NCBI GenBank assembly: GCA_944336475.1
Contig: CALVLD010000011.1
Span: forward strand, 1 to 58,290
Length of the DNA: 58,290 bases
From: an uncultured Clostridia bacterium
GTDB lineage: Bacteria > Bacillota > Clostridia > Christensenellales > CAG-138
Reading direction: 5' to 3'
Shown here piece after piece: positions 43,290-51,204 of this stretch; within the stretch, counting starts at the first letter, position 1, and the number at the start of each line of letters is the position of its first letter. Below the pieces are notes generated by a model. It ran no database searches. It saw only the letters and a program-made list of their open reading frames with translations, and was not told the DNA's origin. The position numbers and the translations under genes were made by a program.

Positions 43290-44027
43290 TCAAACCGCAG
43301 TATCCGCCGCTGCTTTTCTCAGAGTGCCGATTATACGGCTTTCAAGCCGTGATACCTGCACTTGGGATATGCCAAGCTCCCTTGCGACTTCGCTTTGGGT
43401 CTTGTCGCAGAAGTATCGCAGCCATATGAGCTTCCTGTCCCGAGGAGCCAGCTTTCCAAGCATCTCCTGCAACATTACCCTGTCGGCGGCGCAGGCCTCC
43501 ATACTCTCCTCGGAGGGGATGATGTCTGCCCGAGTGGTATCGGAATCCTGACCGAACACGGGCTCGTATATCGAACAGGTGGGGGCCATGGCATCGAGAG
43601 CCTCGGTCACATCCTGCACACTCACTCCGAGCGACAGGGCTATCTCGTCTATTCGAGGGCTTCTGCCGAGGATCGCTGTCAGCTTTTCATTGGCTGCCGC
43701 AGCCTTATATGCTAACTCCTTCAGCCTGCGGCTCACCTTCAGCATGCCGTCATCACGGAGAAAACGCTTTATTTCGCCGGCTATCATCGGCACGGCATAG
43801 GTCGAGAACTGCGTGCCGTATCCGGGGTCAAAATTTCGTATTGCCTTTATCAGTCCCAGTGAACCTATCTGAACAAGATCGTCGTAGTCGCAGCCGCGGT
43901 TAATAAAGCGCTTCGCTATCGAGCGCACGAGCGCCATGTTTTCAATGGTAAGCAGATCGGCAGCGTGCTCGTCGCCCGCCTGCGCTGCCCTTATAAGGCT
44001 GACGGTGTCCTCATAAGCTGCACTCAT
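43290..44027 (-). CDS. sigF: RNA polymerase sporulation sigma factor SigF
   Basis: The first forespore-specific sigma factor. The 245-residue protein has sigma-70 region 2 (GCDYDDLVQIGSLGLIKAI and FSTYAVPMIAGEIKRFLRDDG within residues 45-100), region 3 and region 4 with the helix-turn-helix QSEVARELGISQVQVSRLESR near residue 215. Its position after spoIIAA-spoIIAB identifies it as SigF and not SigG. The start overlaps spoIIAB by 17 bases, so translation is coupled. Confidence 0.95.
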   Translation of the reverse strand: MSAAYEDTVSLIRAAQAGDEHAADLLTIENMALVRSIAKRFINRGCDYDDLVQIGSLGLIKAIRNFDPGYGTQFSTYAVPMIAGEIKRFLRDDGMLKVSRRLKELAYKAAAANEKLTAILGRSPRIDEIALSLGVSVQDVTEALDAMAPTCSIYEPVFGQDSDTTRADIIPSEESMEACAADRVMLQEMLGKLAPRDRKLIWLRYFCDKTQSEVARELGISQVQVSRLESRIIGTLRKAAADTAV

Positions 44028-44445
44028 GGTTGCCGATTCGTTTCCTGAGCACCACGCTTGTCCCCTGACCGAGCGCCGACTGCACATCCACGCCGTCGGT
44101 GAATGCCTCCATTACAGAGAAACCCATTCCGGAACGTTCCGAATCGGGCATGGAGGTGTAGAACGGTTTTCGTGCAAGCTCTATGTTCTCAATACCTCGT
44201 CCTTCATCCCTGACGGTCACGGTGACGTCGCAGCCATCGTACTCGAGCTCCATGCTGACTATGCCGTCCGTTCGTCCGTATCCGTGTATTATTGCATTGG
44301 TGACCGCCTCACTGACAGCGGTGCGCAGATCGGAAAGCTCCTCTACAGTCGGATCCAGCGGCATTATGAACGACGCCGTTATCCCGCGGGCAAGCGATTC
44401 GTTTATGGAAATGGAGGGAAAGCTCACAACAAGCCGGTTTTTCAT
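44011..44445 (-). CDS. spoIIAB: Anti-sigma F factor SpoIIAB
   Basis: A serine kinase and anti-sigma factor that holds SigF until SpoIIAA displaces it. The 144-residue GHKL fold shows the N-box EAVTNAIIHGY near residue 45 and the G-boxes DEGRGIENIE near residue 80 and GMGFSVMEAFTD near residue 107. ATG 44445 follows AGGAGG and overlaps the spoIIAA stop (ATGA). It also phosphorylates SpoIIAA. Confidence 0.95.
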   Translation of the reverse strand: MKNRLVVSFPSISINESLARGITASFIMPLDPTVEELSDLRTAVSEAVTNAIIHGYGRTDGIVSMELEYDGCDVTVTVRDEGRGIENIELARKPFYTSMPDSERSGMGFSVMEAFTDGVDVQSALGQGTSVVLRKRIGNHECSL

Positions 44446-44759
44446 TCGACGGTACCTCCTTGCGTACACAGCGTATAGACACCTGCCATGCGCAGTATTC
44501 TTTCGATCTGACGTGATGCGTTTATGATATCCATGCCCCCACCTCGCGCGGCTATCATCCGATAGCGGCCGAGTATGACCCCAATACCGGAGCTGTCCAT
44601 GAACGTCACACCTCCCAGGTCAAAAACGATAAAACCGATAGCAGTATCCGAGAGCAGCCCGTCTATTTCCCTGCGCACATCTGCCGCAGAGTGGTGATCG
44701 AGCTCTCCGGAGAAGCGCAGGCGAAGCGTCGCTCCATGCTTTTTCCAAGTTACCTTCAT
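44442..44759 (-). CDS. spoIIAA: Anti-sigma F factor antagonist SpoIIAA
   Basis: A STAS-domain protein of 105 residues that, when dephosphorylated by SpoIIE, releases SigF from SpoIIAB. The phosphorylation motif MDSSGIGVILGRY has the expected serine at residue 57. The FSGELDHHSAADVR segment near residue 17 is typical. The start at 44759 follows GGAGG. It is the first gene of the operon; dacF, which precedes it in Bacillus, is absent, and aroB diverges instead. Confidence 0.95.
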   Translation of the reverse strand: MKVTWKKHGATLRLRFSGELDHHSAADVRREIDGLLSDTAIGFIVFDLGGVTFMDSSGIGVILGRYRMIAARGGGMDIINASRQIERILRMAGVYTLCTQGGTVE

Positions 44760-44801
44760 ATTCAAAGTCCTCCGTTGCCGTAGAAATGGCACATTCTGCT
44801 T

Positions 44802-44826
44802 GTTCTGTAATGGCCGTTCGTTTCCT
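44802..44826 (-). promoter_or_regulatory. Candidate SigH-type promoter for spoIIA
   Basis: On the minus strand AGGAAAC (AGGA core at 44823-44826) and ACAGAAC (GAAC at 44802-44805) have the AGGA to GAAT spacing of known SigH promoters (17 bases). One -10 base differs from the consensus. spoIIA is SigH-dependent in Bacillus, which is why I looked here. Confidence 0.35.
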
Positions 44827-44853
44827 CCGGCGAAAAAACACCTGTTATGTCGA

Positions 44854-44882
44854 TTGCAAAACTCGTGCTTTTAGGGTATTAT
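44854..44882 (+). promoter_or_regulatory. aroB promoter
   Basis: TTGCAA at 44854-44859, 17 bases, TATTAT at 44877-44882; aroB starts 34 bases later. Confidence 0.7.
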
Positions 44883-44916
44883 TTACCATAATGAGTGATT
44901 TTATACGGGGTAGGAT

Positions 44917-45957
44917 ATGAATCGTATCACTTTTTGCGCAGCAGGCGCAAAATATGACGCTGTAATTGGCGATGGAGCCCTGGGGCTGCTTGCAGAGACT
45001 ACACTACGCATAGTGCCTGGCTCGCACATTGCCGTGGTTGCAGATGAGAATACCGCAGCGCTTTTCGGCGCAGAGGTTTCGTCTCTGCTTTCGAAAGCAG
45101 GCTTCTGTGTTTCAACGGTAAAGCTTGCCGGGGGCGAACCGCAAAAGACGCTTGCGGGTATGGAGCATATATACAGGCATCTGTATGAGGCGAGCATGAC
45201 ACGCAAAGACGGCATAATAGCCCTGGGTGGCGGTGTCGTAGGGGATATGGCAGGCTTTGCTGCAGCCACATATCTAAGGGGGCTGCCGCTGATATCCGTT
45301 CCGACGACGCTCGTTGCGCAGACCGACAGCGCATACGGAGGTAAAACAGGGGTCGATTTTGACGATGGCAAGAACTACATAGGCTGTTTCAATTCGCCTG
45401 CCGCCGTTATATGCGACACACGGTTTTTGAGTTATCTTCCCGTGAGCGAGCTTCGCTCCGGCATGGGCGAGGTGATAAAGTATGGTGCGATCGCCGATGA
45501 GAAAATACTTGACGAAGTAATCCGCACTCGTGGCGTTAGCCCCGAGCTTGTTTCGGCATGCGTCGATATCAAGCGCAGATATGTCGAAGCAGATCCATTT
45601 GACAGCGGAGAGCGTCATGTGCTCAACTTCGGGCATACTGTGGGTCATGCGTATGAGGCTGCGTCCGGCTATGCAATACCGCACGGACAGGCAGTTGCAT
45701 ATGGAATGTTGGCCGCCGTTCATATCGGCATCTCGCTTGGGGTGACTGCACCGTCAGTATATGACCGTGTTGAAACGGCGTGTTCATCCGTGGGGCTCGA
45801 TGTCGATTGGCGGCGCAGCTTGACCGATGCGTGCAGCCTTATCGCAAGGGATAAAAAGTTTGACGGCAGTACGATAGACATGGTGCTGCTTAAGAATATT
45901 GCCGCTCCTATTAGGGTGCCTCTCACACCCAGGCGGGTCGTGGAACAGCTCAGATAA
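44917..45957 (+). CDS. aroB: 3-dehydroquinate synthase
   Basis: Converts DAHP to 3-dehydroquinate, the second step of the shikimate pathway, using NAD and a divalent metal. Signatures are KTLAGMEHIYRHL, the NAD-binding ALGGGVVGDMAGFAAATYLRG near residue 95, PTTLVAQTDSAYGGKTGVD near residue 127 and the metal-binding region LNFGHTVGHAYEA near residue 232. The length of 346 residues is standard. No other aro genes are next to it. RBS is GGGGTAGGA. Confidence 0.95.
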   Translation: MNRITFCAAGAKYDAVIGDGALGLLAETTLRIVPGSHIAVVADENTAALFGAEVSSLLSKAGFCVSTVKLAGGEPQKTLAGMEHIYRHLYEASMTRKDGIIALGGGVVGDMAGFAAATYLRGLPLISVPTTLVAQTDSAYGGKTGVDFDDGKNYIGCFNSPAAVICDTRFLSYLPVSELRSGMGEVIKYGAIADEKILDEVIRTRGVSPELVSACVDIKRRYVEADPFDSGERHVLNFGHTVGHAYEAASGYAIPHGQAVAYGMLAAVHIGISLGVTAPSVYDRVETACSSVGLDVDWRRSLTDACSLIARDKKFDGSTIDMVLLKNIAAPIRVPLTPRRVVEQLR

Positions 45958-45980
45958 TGCATGAAAAATGCGCCGTGTGG

Positions 45981-46009
45981 TTGCAATTGCGCCTCAAGTA
46001 TGGTATTAT
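45981..46009 (+). promoter_or_regulatory. glmM promoter
   Basis: TTGCAA at 45981-45986, 17 bases, TATTAT at 46004-46009 with an upstream TG. Confidence 0.72.
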
Positions 46010-46047
46010 CGCCGATACGGTGAGATCTTCCGGCATACATATGTGCT

Positions 46048-46083
46048 GAGCCGTGTTTAGCGGCGGTGCCTTAAGCGCGGCTC
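46048..46083 (+). other. Possibly structured leader of glmM
   Basis: The roughly 95-base leader has an outer stem GAGCCG (46048-46053) with CGGCTC (46078-46083) and an inner GCCG/CGGC alternative. It does not resemble the glmS ribozyme or any riboswitch consensus I know. Structure is suggested only by these short pairings. Confidence 0.3.
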
Positions 46084-46111
46084 GATGCAGCAAACCTTGG
46101 GGGGAATAATA

Positions 46112-47455
46112 ATGTCAAAGTATTTCGGTACCGACGGATTCCGCGGAGAGGCGAATGTTAACCTGACCGTGGAACACGCATTCAAAATCGGACGCTTTCT
46201 GGGCAGATACTACGGCAGCGACCGCAAGAGCCGAATAGTCATAGGCAAGGATACGCGTCTTTCAAGCTACATGTACGAGTGCGCGCTCACGGCAGGCATA
46301 ACCGCATCCGGTGCGGACGCCTACCTTATGCACGTTACGACCACGCCGAGCGTGTCATACATCGCTCGGACAGAGGATTTCGACTGTGGTATAATGATAA
46401 CGGCAAGCCACAATCCCTACCATGACAACGGCATAAAGCTCCTCAACTCAGAGGGGGAGAAGATGGAAGCCTCCGTAATAGACGAGATAGAGCGATACAT
46501 TGATGGAAAATACGGCGAGCTTCCGCTTGCCACGAATGATGCCATAGGCAGAGCTGTAGACCATGCCGCAGGCAGGAATCGCTACATAGGTTATCTCATT
46601 TCCCTTGCCACACACTCCTATAAGGGCGTGCGCATAGGTCTCGACTGTGCCAATGGCAGCACATGGGCCATTGCAAAGAGCGTGTTCGATGCACTCGGAG
46701 CGGAAACGTATGTGATAGGCAACACTCCCTCCGGCACAAATATAAATGAGGAATGCGGCTCTACCCATATTGAAAGGATGCAGAAGCTCGTCAGGGAAAA
46801 GGCGCTTGATGTCGGCTTCTCATTTGACGGCGATGCAGACAGATGCCTTGCGGTTGACGAACGCGGAAGTATAGTTGACGGCGATGCAATACTCTATATC
46901 TGCGGCAAGCACATGAAGGAGCATGGCATCCTTGCCAACAACACAGTGGTAACAACGGTGATGAGCAATCTCGGCCTGTACAAGGCATTCGATGCAGAGG
47001 GCATTCTCTATGAAAAGACGGCTGTCGGCGACAAGTATGTGTACGAGAATATGCGTGTCGGCGGCCATATGATAGGCGGAGAGCAATCGGGTCACATAAT
47101 ATTCTCCAAATATGCCTGCACGGGCGATGGTCTCATCACAGCGATAAAGATAATGCAGGTGATGCTTGACCGCAAACAGCCGCTCTCAGTGCTTACGGAG
47201 GGGCTGACCATATATCCGCAGGTGCTAAAAAATGTCCGAGTTGCGGATAAGGATGCCGTGCTTGCGGATCCCGATGTGCTTGCGGCGGAGGCCGCCGTTG
47301 TCGAAGCACTCGGCGATGACGGCAGGATACTTCTCCGTAAGAGCGGAACAGAGCCGCTTGTTCGTGTGATGGTAGAGGCCGAGACAAAGGAGCTGTGCGA
47401 GGCTCATATCGGCTCGGTCATCCGTGTCATGGCCCAAAAGGGCTTTGCCGGTTAA
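46112..47455 (+). CDS. glmM: Phosphoglucosamine mutase
   Basis: Interconverts glucosamine-6-P and glucosamine-1-P on the route to UDP-GlcNAc for peptidoglycan. The alpha-D-phosphohexomutase hallmarks are KYFGTDGFRG at the start, the phosphoserine loop MITASHNPYHDNGIK near residue 95, the metal-binding FDGDADR near residue 240 and GGEQSGH near residue 323. The C-terminal RKSGTEPLVRVMVEA binds phosphate. Start 46112 follows GGGGGG. A GlmU-like acyltransferase fold follows 14 bases downstream. Confidence 0.95.
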   Translation: MSKYFGTDGFRGEANVNLTVEHAFKIGRFLGRYYGSDRKSRIVIGKDTRLSSYMYECALTAGITASGADAYLMHVTTTPSVSYIARTEDFDCGIMITASHNPYHDNGIKLLNSEGEKMEASVIDEIERYIDGKYGELPLATNDAIGRAVDHAAGRNRYIGYLISLATHSYKGVRIGLDCANGSTWAIAKSVFDALGAETYVIGNTPSGTNINEECGSTHIERMQKLVREKALDVGFSFDGDADRCLAVDERGSIVDGDAILYICGKHMKEHGILANNTVVTTVMSNLGLYKAFDAEGILYEKTAVGDKYVYENMRVGGHMIGGEQSGHIIFSKYACTGDGLITAIKIMQVMLDRKQPLSVLTEGLTIYPQVLKNVRVADKDAVLADPDVLAAEAAVVEALGDDGRILLRKSGTEPLVRVMVEAETKELCEAHIGSVIRVMAQKGFAG

Positions 47456-47469
47456 GCGGGGTGCGTTCG

Positions 47470-48129
47470 ATGTATAAGACCAGAGAGCTTCTTGATCTTA
47501 GCCATACCCGTGCGTCGGCGCTGTTCGACGGGTGCGAATATCCTTGGGAGACGCTATCGGAGATAGGCGCATTCATACTCAAACTGGGCGCAAGCCTGCC
47601 TGCGGAGGAGTTTGACAACCCCTCTGAGGGCGTCTGGATAGCCAAGGACGCCAACGTGTACTCATCGGCATACGTCACAGCACCGTGTATTGTCGATCAC
47701 GGTGCTGAGGTAAGGCACTGTGCATTCGTGCGAGGCAGTGCGCTTGTCGGCAAGAACTGCGTGGTGGGCAACTCCACTGAGCTGAAAAACGTCATACTGT
47801 TTGACAATGTGCAGGTTCCGCACTACAACTATGTGGGCGATTCGATACTCGGCTACATGGCGCATATGGGCGCAGGGTCGATAACCTCAAACGTCAAGAG
47901 TGACAAGACTCAGGTCGTCGTCAAGTGCGGTGACGAACGTATCGAAACCGGCAGAAAGAAATTCGGAGCGGTGCTGGGTGACAATGTCGAGGTCGGCTGC
48001 AACTCAGTTCTGAATCCGGGCACGGTCATAGGACGAAGGTCGATCATATACCCGGTGTCATGCGTCCGTGGTGTAATCCCGCAGGACAGTATTTATAAGA
48101 ATGCGGAAAACATAGCCAAACGAGTTTGA
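47470..48129 (+). CDS. Left-handed beta-helix (hexapeptide) protein, GlmU C-domain-like
   Basis: A 219-residue protein with hexapeptide repeats from about residue 55 to 205 (for example GVWIAKDANVYSSAYVTAPCIVDHGAEV in part). The segment HYNYVGDSILGYMAHMGAGSITSN near residue 118 resembles the acetyltransferase active-site region of GlmU, as does KKFGAVLGDNVEVGCNSVLNPGTVIG. There is no N-terminal pyrophosphorylase domain. Location after glmM suggests acetylation of an amino-sugar phosphate. Substrate is unproven, and the protein is also found as a free-standing family in Clostridia. It ends before a strong terminator. Confidence 0.8.
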   Translation: MYKTRELLDLSHTRASALFDGCEYPWETLSEIGAFILKLGASLPAEEFDNPSEGVWIAKDANVYSSAYVTAPCIVDHGAEVRHCAFVRGSALVGKNCVVGNSTELKNVILFDNVQVPHYNYVGDSILGYMAHMGAGSITSNVKSDKTQVVVKCGDERIETGRKKFGAVLGDNVEVGCNSVLNPGTVIGRRSIIYPVSCVRGVIPQDSIYKNAENIAKRV

Positions 48130-48136
48130 GCCCATC

Positions 48137-48169
48137 CCCGTGTATGCGCCGCATGCACGGGCTTTTCAT
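48137..48169 (+). terminator. Terminator of the glmM unit
   Basis: CCCGTGTATGC (starting at 48137) pairs with GCATGCACGGG (ending at 48161) with one G-U pair and a 3-base loop, then CTTTTCATT. Confidence 0.85.
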
Positions 48170-48194
48170 TTATGCACCCCCTTTGGCATAGTAT
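48166..48194 (+). promoter_or_regulatory. Candidate SigE-like promoter of cwlD
   Basis: TCATTTA at 48166-48172 and CATAGTAT at 48187-48194 are separated by 14 bases, the SigE spacing. Each box has two mismatches to the KMATATT and CATACANT consensus. cwlD is a mother-cell sporulation gene in Bacillus. Confidence 0.3.
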
Positions 48195-48222
48195 CTAACA
48201 TCACTTCACGGAGGTGTTCCGC

Positions 48223-48984
48223 ATGGATGATGGAAAAAGAACCGCTCGTACCGTTGCGGAGAGGAGATACCGCAGCTTTGCCGATATAGTGCTGACATCA
48301 CTCTGCGGTATTGCGGCGGCATGTCTGCTTTGGCTGGGGCTGACGCAGGGCGCAGGCGGCAGCAGGATAGAGATAGTGGACGATGCCGATACATACGAGG
48401 CTGCGCAGAATGCAATAACCGTAGTGATCGACGCCGGTCATGGCGGCGCTGATGGGGGTGCTGTGGGCTCCTACACGGGCGTTGTTGAGGCGGAGCTGAA
48501 TCTCATCGTTGCCCAAATGCTTGCGGAGGAGCTTACATCAAGGGGGATGTATGTAATAATGACGCGCAACGACGGGAACGCCCTTGCCGATACCAAGGAG
48601 GAGGATATGCTGATTCGCAAGGAGATAATGCAGTTGGATTGCGTTGACTACTGCATAAGCATTCACATGAACAAGTTTACCGACAGCACCATATCCGGCC
48701 CAATGGTGTTCTACATGAAGGGATCGGAGCAGGGCCAGCGGCTTGCTGAGGCGGTGATGAGCTCCGTATGCACTGCGCTCGGACGTCAGCCGAGGTTTGC
48801 AAATCCCGAGGATCTGTTTGTGCTAAGGGTACCGAACGTGCCCTCCATACTGGTCGAATGCGGCTTTCTCTCGAACCGAACGGATGAGCAGCTCCTGAGC
48901 AGTACCGAGCATCAAATGCTGCTTGCCAAGGCCGTTGCGGACGGCCTATGCGCCTATATTGACGACCTGACAAATGCGGCATGA
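48223..48984 (+). CDS. cwlD: N-acetylmuramoyl-L-alanine amidase CwlD
   Basis: A zinc amidase that removes peptides from muramic acid as the first step of muramic-delta-lactam formation in spore cortex. The 253-residue protein has one N-terminal membrane anchor (about residues 20-42) and an Amidase_3 domain with VVIDAGHGGADGG (His73), the VVEAELNL glutamate (Glu89), CISIHMN (His150) and the terminal ILVECGFLSN. Start 48223 follows GGAGGTG. Anchor plus single catalytic domain, without cell-wall-binding repeats, is the CwlD layout. Confidence 0.88.
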   Translation: MDDGKRTARTVAERRYRSFADIVLTSLCGIAAACLLWLGLTQGAGGSRIEIVDDADTYEAAQNAITVVIDAGHGGADGGAVGSYTGVVEAELNLIVAQMLAEELTSRGMYVIMTRNDGNALADTKEEDMLIRKEIMQLDCVDYCISIHMNKFTDSTISGPMVFYMKGSEQGQRLAEAVMSSVCTALGRQPRFANPEDLFVLRVPNVPSILVECGFLSNRTDEQLLSSTEHQMLLAKAVADGLCAYIDDLTNAA

Positions 48985-49036
48985 CAGCATTCAAAGCGCA
49001 AATTGAAATATATCATACGAGTCACTATATACGATA

Positions 49037-49065
49037 TTGACTTTCTAATTACGCATTGATAAAAT
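49037..49065 (+). promoter_or_regulatory. Promoter of the polysaccharide deacetylase gene
   Basis: TTGACT at 49037-49042, 17 bases, TAAAAT at 49060-49065 with an upstream TG. The resulting leader is about 100 bases. Confidence 0.7.
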
Positions 49066-49171
49066 CGTTGTGTCGGATTGCGACGGCTTTTGTCAAGCGT
49101 ATTTCGGCAAATGATTTACGAAGGAATAGTCGCAATTACACAGCCTCTGTGTTTTGCGTGTCGGTATATAT

Positions 49172-50191
49172 ATGAACAGAATCTTTGTTCGTTTGCGGCA
49201 GGTTGTTTCTCGCCGCCCCTGCTTTGGGACAGGTTTGCATTCGGCGTTCCTGTTTGTTTTGCTCTTCATCCCCATGCTGTTTGGATGCACCTCTTGCAGC
49301 GTGATGCCGGTCTACGTAGCGGAAGGCATCGAAACACCGGGAGTCACGGTAGGAGGAGTGCCCACTGCCACGCCGATAGTATCCGCCACATCCACACCAA
49401 AAACAACGCCTCAACCCACTCCAACGGCGAGTCCGCTCCCCACTTTGGCGCCCACGCCGACTCTTGAGCCAACGCCGGCGCCTACCCCTGCCCCTACGCC
49501 GACGCCGTACGACATACCTACGTTCACCGCAAACCCCAATAACAACGTGGTCTACCTCACGTTTGACGACGGTCCGGTCGGAGGGACAAACCGTGTTTTG
49601 GATATACTCAACTCGTACGGCATAAAGGGTACGTTCTTTACGGTCGGTCAGGCTATAAGGCATAACCCCAACATCGCAAGGCGCATTGTGGCGGAAGGGC
49701 ATAATCTTGCTTGCCATACCAATACGCATGACTTCAACAAGATATACTCCTCGCCGGAGGCGTTTGCAGCCGATGTGACGGCATGGAGGCAAACGGTGAT
49801 AAACGTCATAGGCTACGATGCCGGCGCCTATATGATCCGCTTCCCGGGCGGCTCGGTCAACGGAACGCTGAGCGGCAGACCCGATCATGGGGAGTACCTC
49901 AGTCTCATGCGCACAAGCGGATACAGGATATATGACTGGCTTCTCGGCAACAATGACAAGTGGCCTGGGGGCAACACCGACAATCTTCCGTTTGAAGACT
50001 ATCTGGTGCAGTCCTATTACAAGACGCTCACCGCCTTTGGGCGCACGAACTATCCCCTCATATTCCTGATGCACGACTCGGTAGATGAGAGCGTAGACAT
50101 GCTCGCATGGATGATAGAAGATCTGCTTGCAAGGGGATATGTGTTCGGCGATCTAAACGCATTGACTCAGGAATACACCTTTTACGGTTAG
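49172..50191 (+). CDS. Polysaccharide deacetylase (NodB/PgdA type), probable lipoprotein
   Basis: A CE4 deacetylase of 339 residues, likely acting on N-acetylglucosamine in peptidoglycan. A basic N-terminus and hydrophobic segment end in LFGC (Cys39), a somewhat non-standard lipobox. A Thr/Pro-rich linker fills residues about 62-112. The NodB motifs are TFDDGP at 130-135 (catalytic base and metal Asp), HTNTH at 182-186 (metal His), RFPGGS, DWLLGNND and LIFLMHD near the end. No good ribosome site precedes the ATG. The stop overlaps the convergent regulator by 4 bases. Confidence 0.88.
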   Translation: MNRIFVRLRQVVSRRPCFGTGLHSAFLFVLLFIPMLFGCTSCSVMPVYVAEGIETPGVTVGGVPTATPIVSATSTPKTTPQPTPTASPLPTLAPTPTLEPTPAPTPAPTPTPYDIPTFTANPNNNVVYLTFDDGPVGGTNRVLDILNSYGIKGTFFTVGQAIRHNPNIARRIVAEGHNLACHTNTHDFNKIYSSPEAFAADVTAWRQTVINVIGYDAGAYMIRFPGGSVNGTLSGRPDHGEYLSLMRTSGYRIYDWLLGNNDKWPGGNTDNLPFEDYLVQSYYKTLTAFGRTNYPLIFLMHDSVDESVDMLAWMIEDLLARGYVFGDLNALTQEYTFYG

Positions 50192-50562
50192 TCGTGGTCA
50201 TACCGCTCTGCATGCCTGAGTATGGCGTTGAAGCTCGCTTCGCTCAGATCATGCTCAATCTTGCAGGCATCCTCACGCGCAGTCGCCTCATCCACGCCGA
50301 GGTTTATCAAAAGTCGGGTGAGCACCTTATGACGAGTGTACATCCGTGAGGCGATCTCCAAACCCAGTTCAGTCAGTGTTATAAGGCTTTCCTCGTCCAT
50401 GGTGATGTATCCGCCCTCTCTAAGACGCTTTGTTGCGTAGCTGACGGAAGGCTTTGTAACACCGAGATATTCGGCCACATCCAGCGAACGAATATAGCCA
50501 TGCTTCTCACGCATTATGAGCATGGCTTCTAAATAGTCCTCAGCCGATTTGTGTATCTGCAT
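50188..50562 (-). CDS. DtxR/MntR-family metal-dependent repressor
   Basis: A 124-residue regulator with an N-terminal winged helix (SAEDYLEAMLIMREKHGYIRS and VAEYLGVTKPSVSYATKRLREGGYI within residues 5-55) and the metal-binding dimerisation domain with CKIEHDLSE near residue 102. The C-terminal SH3-like domain of long DtxR is absent, as in MntR-type proteins. Start 50562 follows GGAGGAGAA. It is divergent from feoA-feoA-feoB, and inverted repeats lie between, so it most likely represses Fe(II) uptake and itself when iron is plentiful. Iron over manganese is inferred from context. Confidence 0.9.
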   Translation of the reverse strand: MQIHKSAEDYLEAMLIMREKHGYIRSLDVAEYLGVTKPSVSYATKRLREGGYITMDEESLITLTELGLEIASRMYTRHKVLTRLLINLGVDEATAREDACKIEHDLSEASFNAILRHAERYDHD

Positions 50563-50591
50563 AACGTTCTCCTCCGATTCCTCTACATATA

Positions 50592-50609
50592 GGTTAGCAT
50601 ATCCTAACC
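50592..50609. promoter_or_regulatory. Operator 1 (GTTA-N8-TAAC)
   Basis: GGTTAG at 50592-50597 and CTAACC at 50604-50609 with 6 bases between. It lies in the leader or promoter region of the regulator gene, which suggests autoregulation. Confidence 0.7.
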
Positions 50610-50644
50610 GCAAAATCAAGCTTCAAATATATTCAAAAACGATA

Positions 50645-50673
50645 TTGACAGATTCGGTTAGAGGTGTTAAACT
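50645..50673 (+). promoter_or_regulatory. feo operon promoter
   Basis: TTGACA at 50645-50650, 17 bases, TAAACT at 50668-50673 with an upstream TG. A GGTTAG half-site lies in the spacer at 50656-50661. Confidence 0.72.
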
Positions 50674-50677
50674 GCAT

Positions 50678-50699
50678 ATGGTTAGTCAAGTCTAACCAT
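50678..50699 (+). promoter_or_regulatory. Operator 2 (GTTA-N8-TAAC) at the feo transcription start
   Basis: ATGGTTAG at 50678-50685 and CTAACCAT at 50692-50699 flank 6 bases. Placed just after the -10, it would block initiation when bound. Confidence 0.78.
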
Positions 50700-50748
50700 G
50701 TTGTTTTCAAAGGAGCTGATTTGCTCTAACTCAATGGAGGGGGTTCGT

Positions 50749-50973
50749 ATGATGCCGTTGTACATGGCAAAATCGGGAGAGACAGTCACCGTTCACAAGA
50801 TCACGGGCAGGGATGAGATACGCCGTCACCTTGCCGAGCTTGGCATTGTTGTCGGGGATACCGTGACGGTCGTATCCGAGCTGGCAGGCAATCTGATACT
50901 TCTTGTCAAGGACAGCCGCATCGCACTGGACAGATCCGTTGCAGCAAGAATCATGTTTAAGGAGGGAAAATGA
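50749..50973 (+). CDS. feoA: FeoA domain protein (first copy)
   Basis: A 74-residue SH3-like FeoA protein, cytosolic partner of the Fe(II) transporter FeoB. Family pattern: KSGETVTVHKITGRDEIRRHLAELGIVVGDTVTVV, in part, then GNLILLVKDSRIALDRSVAARI. The start is ATG 50749 or 50752, behind GGAGGGGG; a longer frame from 50698 begins inside operator 2 and is not used. The stop overlaps the second feoA (ATGA). Confidence 0.92.
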   Translation: MMPLYMAKSGETVTVHKITGRDEIRRHLAELGIVVGDTVTVVSELAGNLILLVKDSRIALDRSVAARIMFKEGK

Positions 50974-51191
50974 GAACATTGAAGGATGTTAATGCGGGCC
51001 AGACCTGCACGGTGGTGCGTCTGCACGGCGAGGGCGCCGTAAAGCGCAGGATAATGGACATGGGGATAACGAAGGGCGTGGAGATATTTGTTCGCAAGCT
51101 TGCGCCTCTCGGCGATCCCATGGAGCTTAATGTACGCGGCTATGAGCTGTCCATAAGGAAAGCTGATGCCGAGAAAATCGAAGTCGTTTAA
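50970..51191 (+). CDS. feoA: FeoA domain protein (second copy)
   Basis: A second FeoA of 73 residues that differs clearly from the first copy. It has VNAGQTCTVVRLHGEGAVKRRIMDMGI, in part, followed by the GDPMELNVRGYELSIRKADAEKI pattern. Two consecutive FeoA genes are frequent in Clostridia and may give a heteromeric partner for FeoB. Start overlaps the first copy by ATGA, with GGAGG upstream. It ends 39 bases before feoB. Confidence 0.93.
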   Translation: MRTLKDVNAGQTCTVVRLHGEGAVKRRIMDMGITKGVEIFVRKLAPLGDPMELNVRGYELSIRKADAEKIEVV

Positions 51192-51204
51192 TTTTTGCAC
51201 ATTA

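Noticed and set aside
46016..46111. glmS-type ribozyme or known riboswitch before glmM
   Set aside because: No match to the core sequences I know; only short stems are visible.
49078..49467. A 129-codon frame overlapping the deacetylase start, with AAGGAA upstream
   Set aside because: It reads the Thr/Pro linker in another frame and has no protein-like composition; the +2 frame carries the NodB domain.
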